In this document: one piece after another, positions 24,157 to 33,147 of the stretch
Layout of the letters: each line of letters opens with the position of its first letter
How positions within the stretch are numbered: position 1 is the stretch's first letter
Source of the DNA: Stenotrophomonas sp. 364
Lineage (GTDB): Bacteria; Pseudomonadota; Gammaproteobacteria; Xanthomonadales; Xanthomonadaceae
Assembly: GCF_009832905.1 (NCBI RefSeq)
Contig: NZ_CP047135.1
Span: 4,603,001 to 4,667,000 of the forward strand
DNA length: 64,000 nucleotides
Direction: 5' to 3'
Position numbers and translations under genes: made by a program
The notes under the pieces: model-generated
What the model was told of the DNA's origin: nothing
The model's database searches: none
The model's input: the letters and a program-made list of their open reading frames with translations, nothing else

Positions 24157-27100
24157 ATGCGTACTCCGGTTGTCCGCTGGCTGCTGCTGATCGTCCTGGC
24201 CTGCGTGCCGATGCTGGCCGCAGGGGCCGATGCACCCGCCACCGGCCCGACGCTTTCGCCGCGCCAGAGTGAATGGCTTGGTCGGCACCCTACCATCATC
24301 CTTGGCCTTTACGACAGCGGCTGGCCGCCGTTCGAGTCCATTCGGGGCGGTCGGCTGGAGGGGTTGGGCTACGACTACATGACGCTGGTCGCACAACGGC
24401 TCGGCGTGCAGGTGGAGGTGCGCCGGTACAACGACTGGAGCGAAGTGCTGGACGCCGCCTGCCGCGGCGAAGTGGATGTGGTGATGAACATCACCCTCAC
24501 CGCAGACCGCACGCTGTGCATGGTCTACACCCGCAGCTACGTCGATGCGCCACTGGCGGTGGTCGGCCGACTGGACGATACCCGGACCTCGACCGATCCG
24601 GACCTGCAGGGTCTGCGTGTGGTGACCGAGCGCGACTTTGTGACCAGCAGCCAGGTACGCGCCCGGTTTCCGTCGGCGCGCCAGATAGACGCAGACGATA
24701 CGCTGGCCGCGCTGCGGATGGTGGACAGCGAGGATGCCGACGTTTACATCGGCAATGCCTATGTCGCCAGCGCGTTGATCCACAAGCACGGACTCGAACC
24801 TGCCACCCTGCTGCGACCGAGCGACTTGCCGCCCGAGCGGCTGCACTTCGGGGTGCCCCACGCCAAGCAGCCGCTGGCCGAGGCAATGGACAGCGTGCTT
24901 GGCCAGCTCTCCCAGGCAGAACGCGACGACCTGGCACGGCGTTGGCTGCCAACCCTGACCTGGTCCAGTCAGTCGCGGTTGATCCTGGGCAATGCGGAGA
25001 AGCGCGTGTTGGCCCGCTCGCTGCGCATGGGGTTCGCGCCCAATGCGGTCCCGTTGGCCTTCATCGATCGCGGCGGCCAGCCCAGTGGCGTGGCCGGCGA
25101 CTATCTGCGCCAGTTGCGTCTGGTCGGCGCCCACCTGGTGAACGTTCCCGCCTACGACTGGTTCGAGGTGCGCGAGCAGGCACGCAAGGGCGAGGTCGAC
25201 GTGATCATGGGCGTTCCCAATGATTCGGCCTATCTGGGCCGCGACTGGGTGTTCAGCCAACCCTTCATCACCGTGCCCAACGTGATCGTGGTGGGCAGCG
25301 ACAGCCCGGCGGTACTGGGCCTGGATGACCTGGATGGGCGCAGCATCCTGCTGTCCGATCCGGACCGCCTGCGCGGCTATGTGCTGCAGCGTGCGCCGAA
25401 CGCGCGGATCGTGCCGGCCCGCAGTGCCGAGCAGGCGCTGGCACGGCTGGCCGAAGGCGACGCCGACGCGTATGTCGGCAACCTGGCCATGGTCGACCGG
25501 CTCGTGCGCGAACGCTATCCGGCGCAGTTGCATGTCACCGCCCCGGCCGGGTTCAACGACGCGCTGTCGCTGGCGGTGCGGCGTGAATATGCGCCACTGG
25601 CGACCACCTTCGATCGCGTGCTGGTGGGCATGACGCCGCGCGAACACGAAGCGATCCGCAGCGACTGGCTTGCCGCCGAATACCGCAATGAACTGGATTG
25701 GCGGTCGATCGCGCGCTGGGCCGTGCCGCTGGCCCTGGTGTTGCTCACCGCCATCGTGGTGCACGGCTGGGGGCATTGGCGGCTGCGTCGTGAAGTGGCC
25801 ATGCGGCGCAGTCTGGAGCAGCGTCTGGCCGAGGTCACCGACAACCTGCCCGCGACGGTCTACCAGGCCCGGCGTGACAGTAGCGGCCGGTTCTCCTTCC
25901 CGTATATCGCCGGTGACATGGAAGCCCTGTTCGGGCTGACTGTGGCCGACGCCATGGCCGACGAATCCCGCGTGATGGCGCAGATCGATCCGCAGGATCG
26001 GCAGCGTGTGCTGCATACCCTGGAGCAGGCCTCGCGCGACTTCGCGCCACTGGACATGGAGTTCCGTACCAGCCCCCACGGCGACGTGCGCTGGGTGCGG
26101 TCGCGCGCCTTGCCCTATGCCATCGACGATGGCGCCATGCTGTGGAGTGGCTATTGGGTCGACGTCACCGAGGCACGCGCGCAGGCCGATGCGCTGGCCG
26201 TGGCCAAGGCGGCGGCCGAGCGCGCTGCCGCCGCCAAGGCCGACTTCCTGGCCACGATGAGCCACGAGATCCGCACGCCCATGAGCGGTGTGCTGGGCAT
26301 GGTGGAAGTGCTCTCGCACACGTCCCTGGATGGCGAGCAGCGGCGCATCATCGCGGTGATCGAGGACTCCGCGCAGATGCTGCGGCACATCCTCGATGAC
26401 ATCCTGGATTATTCGCGCATCGAAGCCGGCGGGCTGCGCCTGGAACTGCAGCCGGTGGGCCTGCGCGGGCTGCTCGACAATGTGCGCCAGCTGCTGTCGC
26501 CACAGGCATCGGCCAAGGCCTTGGCACTGCAGCTGCAGGTCGACCCGGCCGTAGCGCCCATGCACTTGGGTGACGGCATGCGGTTGCGCCAGATCGTGTT
26601 CAACCTGCTCAGCAACGCCATCAAGTTCACCGAACAGGGACGCGTGTCCATGGCCCTTGCCGTGGTGCGCGAGGAAGACGACGCGCAGTGGCTGCGCCTG
26701 GCCGTGACCGACAGCGGAATCGGCATCTCTGACGAACAGCGCGAGCGCCTGTTCAAACCCTTCGCCCAGGCCGACGCGGCCATCTCCCGCCAGTACGGCG
26801 GCACCGGGCTGGGCCTGAGCATCTGTCAGCGGCTGGTGGCGTTGATGGGCGGTCAGCTGGACCTGTCCAGCGTGCCTGGCGAAGGCACCGAGGTGGTGGT
26901 GCAGCTGCCGCTGCCGGTGGTGCCGGCCGCCGAACCGAGCGACGCAGTGACCGGCAACGACCCTGCGGCGGATGCCCTGCCGGAGACGCTGCGCCGGCGA
27001 CGCATTCTGGTGGTCGAGGACCACCCCACCAACCAGGCGTTGATGCGATGGCGGCTGCAGCAGCTGGGCCTGGCCCACGAGGTGGCCATGCACGGGCAGG

Positions 27101-27747
27101 CCGCGCTGGACCTGCTGGAGGATGCCGCCTTCGACCTGGTGATCACCGACTGCCGGATGCCGGTGCTGGATGGCTATGCCATGACCCGGCGGCTGCGCGA
27201 ACGCGAGCGCGAACGTGGCACCCCGCGCGTGCCGGTGGTGGCGCTCACCGCCAGTGCGCTGGCCGAGGACCTGCAGCGCTGCCGCGAGGCCGGCATGGAC
27301 GACCTGTTGGCCAAGCCGGTGGCGCTGGCCACGCTGCGCCAGATGCTCCTGCGCTGGCTGCCGGCCGACGGTGACGCACCGGTCGACGCGACGACGGCAT
27401 CGGCACTTCCCGCCCCGGTACCTGCGGCCCCCAGCCGCGAGGCGATCACCCAGCGTTTCGGCTCGGCGCACGTGGCCGACGTGATGATCCAAAGCATGCT
27501 CAGCACCACCGAGGATGACCTGCAGCGCGGCCAGCTGGCCCGCGCCCAAGGGGACAGCGCGACGGTGGGCGACGTGCTGCACCGGATCGTCGGCGGGCTG
27601 GGCACGCTGGGCGCCACCACCCTGGCCGAACAGGCACGCGCGCTGATGCGGCATGTCCAGGAGGATGGCGCGGACGCATGCACCGCACAGCTGGATGCAT
27701 TCGAGCAGGACCTGCGGCGCTATCTGGCGCTGCTGCAATCGGCGTGA
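24157..27747 (+). CDS. EvgS/BvgS-like hybrid sensor histidine kinase
   Basis: 1196 residues. Signal peptide to about residue 28; two tandem periplasmic Venus-flytrap domains (SBP_bac_3 type, about 35-265 and 280-500); one TM helix near 519-540; a PAS domain with terminal VDVTEA (about 550-685); HisKA with H703 in MSHEIRTP; an HATPase with NLLSNAIKF, DSGIGIS and GGTGLGLS; a receiver with D998 in LVITDCRMP; and a C-terminal HPt with H1142 in LHRIVGGLG. This His-Asp-His chain passes phosphate to a separate regulator, here almost certainly the divergent NarL-type gene. Venus-flytrap domains may bind an amino acid, nicotinate-like ligand or other small molecule; the ligand is unknown. Confidence 0.95.
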   Translation: MRTPVVRWLLLIVLACVPMLAAGADAPATGPTLSPRQSEWLGRHPTIILGLYDSGWPPFESIRGGRLEGLGYDYMTLVAQRLGVQVEVRRYNDWSEVLDAACRGEVDVVMNITLTADRTLCMVYTRSYVDAPLAVVGRLDDTRTSTDPDLQGLRVVTERDFVTSSQVRARFPSARQIDADDTLAALRMVDSEDADVYIGNAYVASALIHKHGLEPATLLRPSDLPPERLHFGVPHAKQPLAEAMDSVLGQLSQAERDDLARRWLPTLTWSSQSRLILGNAEKRVLARSLRMGFAPNAVPLAFIDRGGQPSGVAGDYLRQLRLVGAHLVNVPAYDWFEVREQARKGEVDVIMGVPNDSAYLGRDWVFSQPFITVPNVIVVGSDSPAVLGLDDLDGRSILLSDPDRLRGYVLQRAPNARIVPARSAEQALARLAEGDADAYVGNLAMVDRLVRERYPAQLHVTAPAGFNDALSLAVRREYAPLATTFDRVLVGMTPREHEAIRSDWLAAEYRNELDWRSIARWAVPLALVLLTAIVVHGWGHWRLRREVAMRRSLEQRLAEVTDNLPATVYQARRDSSGRFSFPYIAGDMEALFGLTVADAMADESRVMAQIDPQDRQRVLHTLEQASRDFAPLDMEFRTSPHGDVRWVRSRALPYAIDDGAMLWSGYWVDVTEARAQADALAVAKAAAERAAAAKADFLATMSHEIRTPMSGVLGMVEVLSHTSLDGEQRRIIAVIEDSAQMLRHILDDILDYSRIEAGGLRLELQPVGLRGLLDNVRQLLSPQASAKALALQLQVDPAVAPMHLGDGMRLRQIVFNLLSNAIKFTEQGRVSMALAVVREEDDAQWLRLAVTDSGIGISDEQRERLFKPFAQADAAISRQYGGTGLGLSICQRLVALMGGQLDLSSVPGEGTEVVVQLPLPVVPAAEPSDAVTGNDPAADALPETLRRRRILVVEDHPTNQALMRWRLQQLGLAHEVAMHGQAALDLLEDAAFDLVITDCRMPVLDGYAMTRRLRERERERGTPRVPVVALTASALAEDLQRCREAGMDDLLAKPVALATLRQMLLRWLPADGDAPVDATTASALPAPVPAAPSREAITQRFGSAHVADVMIQSMLSTTEDDLQRGQLARAQGDSATVGDVLHRIVGGLGTLGATTLAEQARALMRHVQEDGADACTAQLDAFEQDLRRYLALLQSA

Positions 27748-27763
27748 TTGGCCGCCGCGTCGC

Positions 27764-28153
27764 TCAGCGCGCCTGCTGCAGGTATTCGATCACCTGCCTG
27801 CGCCGTTCCGGATCGGCGGTGGCGTTGAGCATGCGCGAACCGGGCACCACGCTGTACGGGGCGCGCAGGAACGCATCCAGGGTCGTCTCGTTCCAGGTGA
27901 TGTCGGCCTGGCGCATCGCGTTGGAATAGGGGTAATCGCCCAAGCTGCCGGCACGCCGCCCGATCACCCCGTGCAGGTTGGGGCCGAACCGGTGTACGCC
28001 CCCGGGGGCGACGGTGTGGCAGCCGGCGCAGATCGCGAACGCGCGCTGCAACTGCTGCTGGTGCAGTTGTTCGGGCGTCTGCGGCGCGCGCGCGCAGGCG
28101 GCCAGCCCCAGGCAGGCAACAACAACACAGCACAGGCGCAGCAGCGGCTTCAT
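27764..28153 (-). CDS. lipoprotein c-type cytochrome
   Basis: 129 residues. Signal peptide with lipobox LAAC (C20) anchors it to a membrane. One haem-attachment motif CAGCH (about residues 42-46) and a probable axial methionine in PGSRMLNA give a class I cytochrome c. The middle HRFGPNLHGVIGRRAG matches mitochondrial-like cytochrome c (GPNLxGxxGR). It should carry single electrons in the periplasm. It lies 89 bases downstream of the ETF-QO gene on the same strand, so co-transcription is possible, although ETF-QO itself reduces quinone. Confidence 0.9.
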   Translation of the reverse strand: MKPLLRLCCVVVACLGLAACARAPQTPEQLHQQQLQRAFAICAGCHTVAPGGVHRFGPNLHGVIGRRAGSLGDYPYSNAMRQADITWNETTLDAFLRAPYSVVPGSRMLNATADPERRRQVIEYLQQAR

Positions 28154-28242
28154 CGGAATCGTCCGGTTGGGGCGAGCGCAGATGATAGCCAGCGCCGGCC
28201 GCGCGGCTACAGCCTGCGACGCAGGGTCGCAGGCCGGGTGCC

Positions 28243-29919
28243 CTACATCCCGGTGTAGTTCGGGCCGCCACCGCCCTGCGGGGTCACCCACACGATGTTC
28301 TGGGTGGGATCCTTGATGTCGCAGGTCTTGCAGTGCACGCAGTTCTGCGCGTTGATCTGCAGCTGTTCGCTGCCCTGCGCACCCACGAATTCGTAGACGC
28401 CGGCGGGGCAGTAACGCGCTTCCGGGCCGGCATATTCGGCCAGGTTGACCTGCACCGGCACGCTGGCGTCCTTCAGCGTGAGGTGGCTGGGCTGGTCTTC
28501 GGCGTGGTTGGTGCTGCTCAGGAACACCGAGCTGAGCCGGTCGAAGGTGAGCACGCCATCGGGCTTGGGATAGACGATCTTGGCGTGCTTGTCGGCCGGT
28601 TCCAGGCAGGCATGGTCCGGCGTGCTGTGGCGCAGCGTCCACGGCGGGTTGCGGATGCCCAGCTTGGGCAGCAGCCACTGTTCGATGCCGGTCATCAGCG
28701 TGGCCATGGTCTGACCCTTCTTGAACCACTGCTTGAAGTTCTTGGACTGCTTGAGCTCGTCATGCAGCCAGCTGCTCTCGAACGCGGCCGGGTAGGCGCT
28801 CAGTTCGTCGTGCTGGCGGTCGGCGGCCAGCGCATCGAAGGCGGCGTCGGCGGCCAGCATGCCGGTCTTGATCGCGGCGTGGCTGCCCTTGATCCGGCTG
28901 ACGTTGAGGTAGCCGGCTTCGCAGCCGACCAGCGCGCCACCGGGGAACACCGTCTTGGGCAGCGACATCAGGCCGCCGGCGGTGATCGCGCGGGCGCCAT
29001 AACCGATGCGCTTGCCGCCTTCCAGGTGCGTGCGGATCGACGGGTGGGTCTTGAAGCGCTGGAACTCCTCGAACGGGCTCAGCCACGGGTTCTTGTAATC
29101 CAGGCCGACCACGTAGCCGATCGATACCTTGCCGCCGTCGGCGTGGTACAGGAACGCGCCGCCGTAGGTGTCGTTGTCCAGGGGCCAGCCGGCGGCGTGC
29201 ACCACCAGGCCCGGCTCATGCTTGGCCGGGTCGATCTGCCACAGCTCCTTGATGCCGATGCCGTAGGCCTGCGGGTCCTTGCCGGCATCGAGCTGGTAGC
29301 GGGCGATCAGCTGGCGGCCGAGATGGCCACGCGAACCTTCGGCGAAGATCGTGTACTTGGCATGCAGTTCCATGCCGCGCTCGAAGTTCGGGCCGGGCTG
29401 GCCGTTCTTCTCGATGCCCATGTCGCCGGTGGCCACGCCCATCACCGCGCCGTCGGCGGTGTACAGCACCTCGGCGGCGGGGAAGCCGGGGAAGATCGAT
29501 ACCTCCAGCGCCTCGGCCTGCTGGGCCAGCCAGCGGGTGACCTCGCCCAGGCTGACGATGTAGTTGCCATCGTTATGGAAGCACTCGGGCAGCAGCGCAT
29601 GCGGGGTGCCGCGCGCACCGGTTTCGCTGAGGAACAGGAACTCGTCGCGGGTGACCTTCTGCTTCAGCGGTGCGCCGCGCTCGGCCCAGTCCGGGAACAG
29701 TTCGGTCAGCGCGCGCGGGTCCATGATGGCGCCGGACAGGATGTGTGCGCCCGGCTCGGAGCCCTTTTCCAGGATGCAGACGGACAGTTCGCGGCCGGCT
29801 TCGATCGCGCGCTGGCGCAGGCGGATGGCCGTGGCCAGGCCGGCAGGGCCGGCACCGACGATCACCACGTCGAACTCCATGGCTTCACGCGGGGGCAGGG
29901 CGGTGGTCTCTTCGCTCAT
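28243..29919 (-). CDS. electron-transfer flavoprotein-ubiquinone oxidoreductase
   Basis: 558 residues. The N-terminal FAD site is VVIVGAGPAGLATAIRL, followed by LEKGSEPGAHILSGA. The middle contains the ubiquinone-binding and second FAD segments (EGSRGHLGRQL, GALVGCEAGYLN, IKGSHAAIKTGM). The C-terminus holds the 4Fe-4S ligands C...NCVHCKTCDIKDP with a preceding cysteine in ARYCPAGVYE. It takes electrons from reduced ETF, itself charged by acyl-CoA dehydrogenases, and passes them to ubiquinone at the inner membrane. It is divergent from glutaryl-CoA dehydrogenase, one of its upstream electron sources. Start 29919 (MSEETT) fits the family; 30000 is longer and unlikely. Confidence 0.95.
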   Translation of the reverse strand: MSEETTALPPREAMEFDVVIVGAGPAGLATAIRLRQRAIEAGRELSVCILEKGSEPGAHILSGAIMDPRALTELFPDWAERGAPLKQKVTRDEFLFLSETGARGTPHALLPECFHNDGNYIVSLGEVTRWLAQQAEALEVSIFPGFPAAEVLYTADGAVMGVATGDMGIEKNGQPGPNFERGMELHAKYTIFAEGSRGHLGRQLIARYQLDAGKDPQAYGIGIKELWQIDPAKHEPGLVVHAAGWPLDNDTYGGAFLYHADGGKVSIGYVVGLDYKNPWLSPFEEFQRFKTHPSIRTHLEGGKRIGYGARAITAGGLMSLPKTVFPGGALVGCEAGYLNVSRIKGSHAAIKTGMLAADAAFDALAADRQHDELSAYPAAFESSWLHDELKQSKNFKQWFKKGQTMATLMTGIEQWLLPKLGIRNPPWTLRHSTPDHACLEPADKHAKIVYPKPDGVLTFDRLSSVFLSSTNHAEDQPSHLTLKDASVPVQVNLAEYAGPEARYCPAGVYEFVGAQGSEQLQINAQNCVHCKTCDIKDPTQNIVWVTPQGGGGPNYTGM

Positions 29920-30212
29920 GGGGGTGCGTAACTCTTGGGTAGTGCCGTCGGTCAAAGCCGGCGGCGGTTGCCTGGGAATCGCGCGCGGGACACGGCGCAA
30001 CTACTGGATCAGATGAGCAGGGTACCGGGACGCGGCGTTTACGCCTAGATCGCCGACGTTGACGGCACGTGAGCACTTCCATCACGCACGTTGATGCTGC
30101 GGCGCACCAATGCGGGAGCTGCCACGTCGCCCGTGCTGCGCCCTGCCTTGGCCGCACGCGGCGCAGCGACCACAATGGTCCCCTGATTGATCGCCTTCAC
30201 ACCCGGGTAGCC

Positions 30213-31376
30213 ATGTCACTGAATCCGTATGACCTGTTTGATGTCCGCTCCCTGCTCAGCGACGAGGAGCGCGCCGTGCAGGCCACGGTGGCGCGCTTCA
30301 CCGACGAGCGCGTGCTGCCGATCATCGGTGACGCGTTCGACCAGGGGCGCTTCCCGGACGAATTGATTCCCGAGATCGCCGCGCTGGGCCTGCTCGGCTG
30401 CAGCCTGCCCGAGCAGTACGGCGGCGGTGGACTCAACGCGGTCAGCTACGGGTTGATCTGCCAGGAACTGGAACGCGGCGATTCGGGCCTGCGCAGCTTC
30501 GTGTCGGTACAGAGCTCGCTGTGCATGTACCCGATCCATGCCTACGGCAGTGAAGAACAGCGCACGCGCTGGCTGCCCGACATGGCCGCCGGCAAGGTCA
30601 TCGGCTGCTTCGGGCTGACCGAAGCGCACGGCGGCTCCGACCCGGCGGCGATGAAGACGCGCGCGGTGCGCGACGGCGGCGACTGGCTGGTCAATGGCAG
30701 CAAGATGTGGATCACCAGCGGCCCGGTGGCCGACATCGCCATCGTCTGGGCACACACCGAGGACGGCATCCAGGGCTTCGTGCTGGAAAAGGGCATGGCC
30801 GGCTTCACCACGCAGGAAATCAAGCACAAGATGAGCCTGCGCGCCTCGCTCACCGGCGCGCTGTTCTTCGACAACGTGCGCGTGCCCGAGCGCAACCGCC
30901 TGCCCAACGTGCAGGGCCTGAAAGGCCCGCTGGGCTGCTTGAACCAAGCCCGTTACGGCATCAGCTGGGGCCCGATCGGCGCGGCGGTGGCCTGCCTGGA
31001 CGAAGCACTGAACTACACCAAGCAGCGCGTGCTGTTCGGCCGGCCGGTGGCGGCCACGCAGAGCGCGCAGATCAAGCTGGCCGACATGGCCCGGCGCATC
31101 ACCACCGCGCAGCTGCTGGCCCTGCAGCTGGGTCGGTTGAAGGACGCCGGCAAGCTGCAGCCGCAGCAGGTCAGCCTGGCCAAGTGGAACAACTGCCGCA
31201 TGGCCATCGACATCGCCCGCGAATGCCGCGACCTGCTGGGCGGCGCGGGTATCACCACCGAGCACATGGCGATCCGCCACGCGTTGAACCTGGAATCGGT
31301 GATCACTTACGAGGGCACCGAAACCGTGCACCAGCTGGTGATCGGGCGGGAGCTGACGGGCATCAACGCGTTCTAA
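30213..31376 (+). CDS. gcdH: glutaryl-CoA dehydrogenase
   Basis: 387 residues, normal for GcdH. Landmarks: SLLSDEERAVQATVARFTDE at the N-terminus, GCFGLTEAHGGSDP (FAD-binding loop), GSKMWITSGPVAD, and the C-terminal ITYEGTETVHQL with the catalytic base E and the GRELTGINAF end typical of glutaryl-CoA dehydrogenases. It oxidises and decarboxylates glutaryl-CoA to crotonyl-CoA in lysine and tryptophan breakdown and reduces ETF. Divergent neighbour is the ETF-QO gene, linking source and sink of the same electrons. Start at 30213 leaves the known N-terminus; an upstream in-frame ATG (30069) adds a cysteine-containing stretch not seen in the family. Confidence 0.93.
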   Translation: MSLNPYDLFDVRSLLSDEERAVQATVARFTDERVLPIIGDAFDQGRFPDELIPEIAALGLLGCSLPEQYGGGGLNAVSYGLICQELERGDSGLRSFVSVQSSLCMYPIHAYGSEEQRTRWLPDMAAGKVIGCFGLTEAHGGSDPAAMKTRAVRDGGDWLVNGSKMWITSGPVADIAIVWAHTEDGIQGFVLEKGMAGFTTQEIKHKMSLRASLTGALFFDNVRVPERNRLPNVQGLKGPLGCLNQARYGISWGPIGAAVACLDEALNYTKQRVLFGRPVAATQSAQIKLADMARRITTAQLLALQLGRLKDAGKLQPQQVSLAKWNNCRMAIDIARECRDLLGGAGITTEHMAIRHALNLESVITYEGTETVHQLVIGRELTGINAF

Positions 31377-31756
31377 GGGTGTCGGCGGTGTCGGGAGCCG
31401 GCCAGCGGCCGGCACTACCGTTGAAGGGGTCACCTGACCAACGGTCAGGTGCTACCAGTGGGCGATGCTGATGTTCAACTCGGTCGATGCGGACCACCAC
31501 GTGCCGCTGTAGGTGCCGACCGTTGATCGGTACCGCAGCAGGTGCGGCCGCCGGCAATCCCTTTGTTCCATAAGCACCGGGAACGTGTCAGGCGCTGGGG
31601 AGGGTAGGTTGGCGGGACCGTTGGGCGCCATGGATGGCGCCCACGAGCCCCCAAGGATGGGTTTACGGCGTGTCCCGCCAACCGACCCTCCCCAGCGCAG
31701 CCGAGAAGCAACCGGCGTGCGGCTTTGCGCTCCGGCTTTGCAGCTTCTGACAGCTC
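31377..31756. other. intergenic stretch with three REP copies and a long inverted repeat
   Basis: No gene. SMAG-type REP copies lie at 31396-31418 and 31432-31455 (reverse orientation) and 31509-31533 (forward). A long inverted repeat occupies 31592-31698 (separate entry). Nothing else is recognisable. Confidence 0.75.
31592..31698. repeat. long inverted repeat with an internal palindrome
   Basis: Arms 31592-31618 and 31672-31698 are 27 bp each with one mismatch (left begins GCGCTGGGGAGGG, right ends CCCTCCCCAGCGC). The 53-base centre contains its own 9-bp hairpin GGGCGCCAT/ATGGCGCCC at 31623-31642. It lies between gcdH and trmL, which converge. It has no T-run. A comparable pair of elements occurs at 51507-51774. 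Confidence 0.85.
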
Positions 31757-32233
31757 TTATTCCCCGCCGGCAAACCCGTTCTGCCGCCAGGCCTCGTACA
31801 TCACCACGGCGACCGTGTTGGACAGGTTGAGGCTGCGGTTGTCCGGCTGCATCGGCAGGCGCAGGCGTCGGCCATCGGGGAGCGCGTCGAGCAGGTCCTG
31901 GGGCAGCCCGCGGGTTTCCGGGCCGAACAGGAAGGCATCGCCATCGTCGAACTGCGGGGTGTCGTAACGCACGCTGCCGCGGGTACTCAGGGCAAACAGA
32001 CGCTTGGGTGCAATGGCCTGCAGGGCGGTGTCCAGGTCGGGATGGACCTGCAGTCGAGCGTATTCGTGATAGTCCAGGCCGGCGCGCTTGAGCTGCTTGT
32101 CGCTCAGGTCGAAACCGAGCGGCTCGATCAGGTGCAGCCGCGCGCCGGTGTTGGCGCAGAGGCGGATCACATTGCCGGTGTTCGGCGGAATTTCGGGTTG
32201 GAACAGGATGACGTGGAACGTGGGCGCGGTCAT
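31757..32233 (-). CDS. trmL: tRNA (cytidine/uridine-34-2'-O)-methyltransferase TrmL
   Basis: 158 residues, the normal length of this single-domain SPOUT enzyme. Signatures: ILFQPEIPPNTGNVIRLCANTG at the N-terminus (given in part: PEIPPNTGNVIRL), LFGPETRGLP, and the C-terminal knot segment MQPDNRSLNLSNTVAVVMYE. It methylates the ribose of the wobble base in tRNA-Leu isoacceptors. Neighbours are unrelated. It stands alone on the minus strand. Confidence 0.95.
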   Translation of the reverse strand: MTAPTFHVILFQPEIPPNTGNVIRLCANTGARLHLIEPLGFDLSDKQLKRAGLDYHEYARLQVHPDLDTALQAIAPKRLFALSTRGSVRYDTPQFDDGDAFLFGPETRGLPQDLLDALPDGRRLRLPMQPDNRSLNLSNTVAVVMYEAWRQNGFAGGE

Positions 32234-32276
32234 GGCCGCAGTTTACGCGGCGGCTGCGTGTTACCGCAGCAACCGG

Positions 32277-32744
32277 TTACGGACGGACCAGCACCTGGGC
32301 AGCGGTTTCCAGCGCCAGGGCCTGCAGATCGGCAGACGACGGGCGCACCTGCAGGGCCGGCAGGTTGACGATCACGTCGCGGGCAACGGCGGTGGCGGCG
32401 GCGGTCAGCGTGGCCACGTAATCGCGATGGGTCACCTGCTCGGCGGCCAGGGCCTGGTACTGCTCGGCGGTCGGGCGCACTTCGACGGCGGCCAGGGTGG
32501 TCACGCGGCGGCTGTCGGCCAGCTCGGCGCGGTAGTCGGCGATCAGGCCGGCGGTCGGGCGGACTTCCACCAGGGCCAGGGTCGGGATGGCGCTGCTGCG
32601 TTCCACTGCGGCCTGGGCGATCTGGTCGGCCGACGGGCGCACCTGCACGGTGTCCAGGGTGGTGATGGTGGCGGCCTGCACGTTTGAAGCAAACGCGGTG
32701 CCGGCGGCGAGGGCGATGGCGATGGCGATGGTCTTGGTGTTCAT
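32277..32744 (-). CDS. exported protein with four internal V-x-V-R-P repeats
   Basis: 155 residues. Signal peptide MNTKTIAIAIALAAGTAFA, cleavage near SNVQA. The mature chain is built of four imperfect units, each centred on a strand-like motif and a helix: TLDTVQVRPSADQIAQAA, TLALVEVRPTAGLIADYR, TLAAVEVRPTAEQYQALA and LPALQVRPSSADLQALA. The repeat period is about 35 residues. No cysteine or metal site is present. I do not recognise the family; the repeated [VQ]xVRP-[ST]-A pattern suggests a structural or binding module in the periplasm or on the surface. The promoter region upstream is unusually AT-rich for this genome. Confidence 0.8.
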   Translation of the reverse strand: MNTKTIAIAIALAAGTAFASNVQAATITTLDTVQVRPSADQIAQAAVERSSAIPTLALVEVRPTAGLIADYRAELADSRRVTTLAAVEVRPTAEQYQALAAEQVTHRDYVATLTAAATAVARDVIVNLPALQVRPSSADLQALALETAAQVLVRP

Positions 32745-33147
32745 GGCGAGGCCTGTTTAGTGTTGGTGGTCAGTGGTGTGGTAGTAAGGTAGTACACCGA
32801 TTCGGGGCTTGCAAGAACAATTTCAAGGTTTTCGTTTTTGTTCAGCTGGCAGTCATGTTGGTTCTGCTCCTGCGTTTGCCACAGCCAGTACCAAGCAGGC
32901 ACCGTGCCAACTTTTTCGCATTGATTCGTAAGGTTTTTTTGCCGAGAACGGGGTGTCCGCTGTCCGGACACCTGTCCGCTGACACGGCGCAGGTGTTCGC
33001 GCCATGGCGTACAGGTCGCCCGGATCGACCGTTGCCCCGGCCGCCTGCCCGCCACTGCCCCCGCAGGCGCAATGACTGTTGGCCGATGCCGCAGGCGCCC
33101 GCCACGCGCTAGGATCGGCCCTTCACCTTCATGACCAAGGAACCGGG
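32745..33147. other. AT-richer intergenic stretch, promoter region of divergent genes
   Basis: No gene. 32745-32960 is the most AT-rich core segment of the window. On the minus strand TTGCAAG followed by TACTACCTTACTACC could be promoter and leader for the repeat protein. At 32951-32971 GGTGTCC and GGACACC form a 7-bp hairpin, and TGTCCG recurs nearby, a possible regulator site. The plus-strand TAGGAT at 33109-33114 may be the -10 box of the M16 protease. Confidence 0.45.

Noticed and set aside
31475..31711. Minus-strand open frame in the inverted-repeat region
   Set aside because: It is encoded by palindromic repeat sequence and has no similarity to proteins I know.
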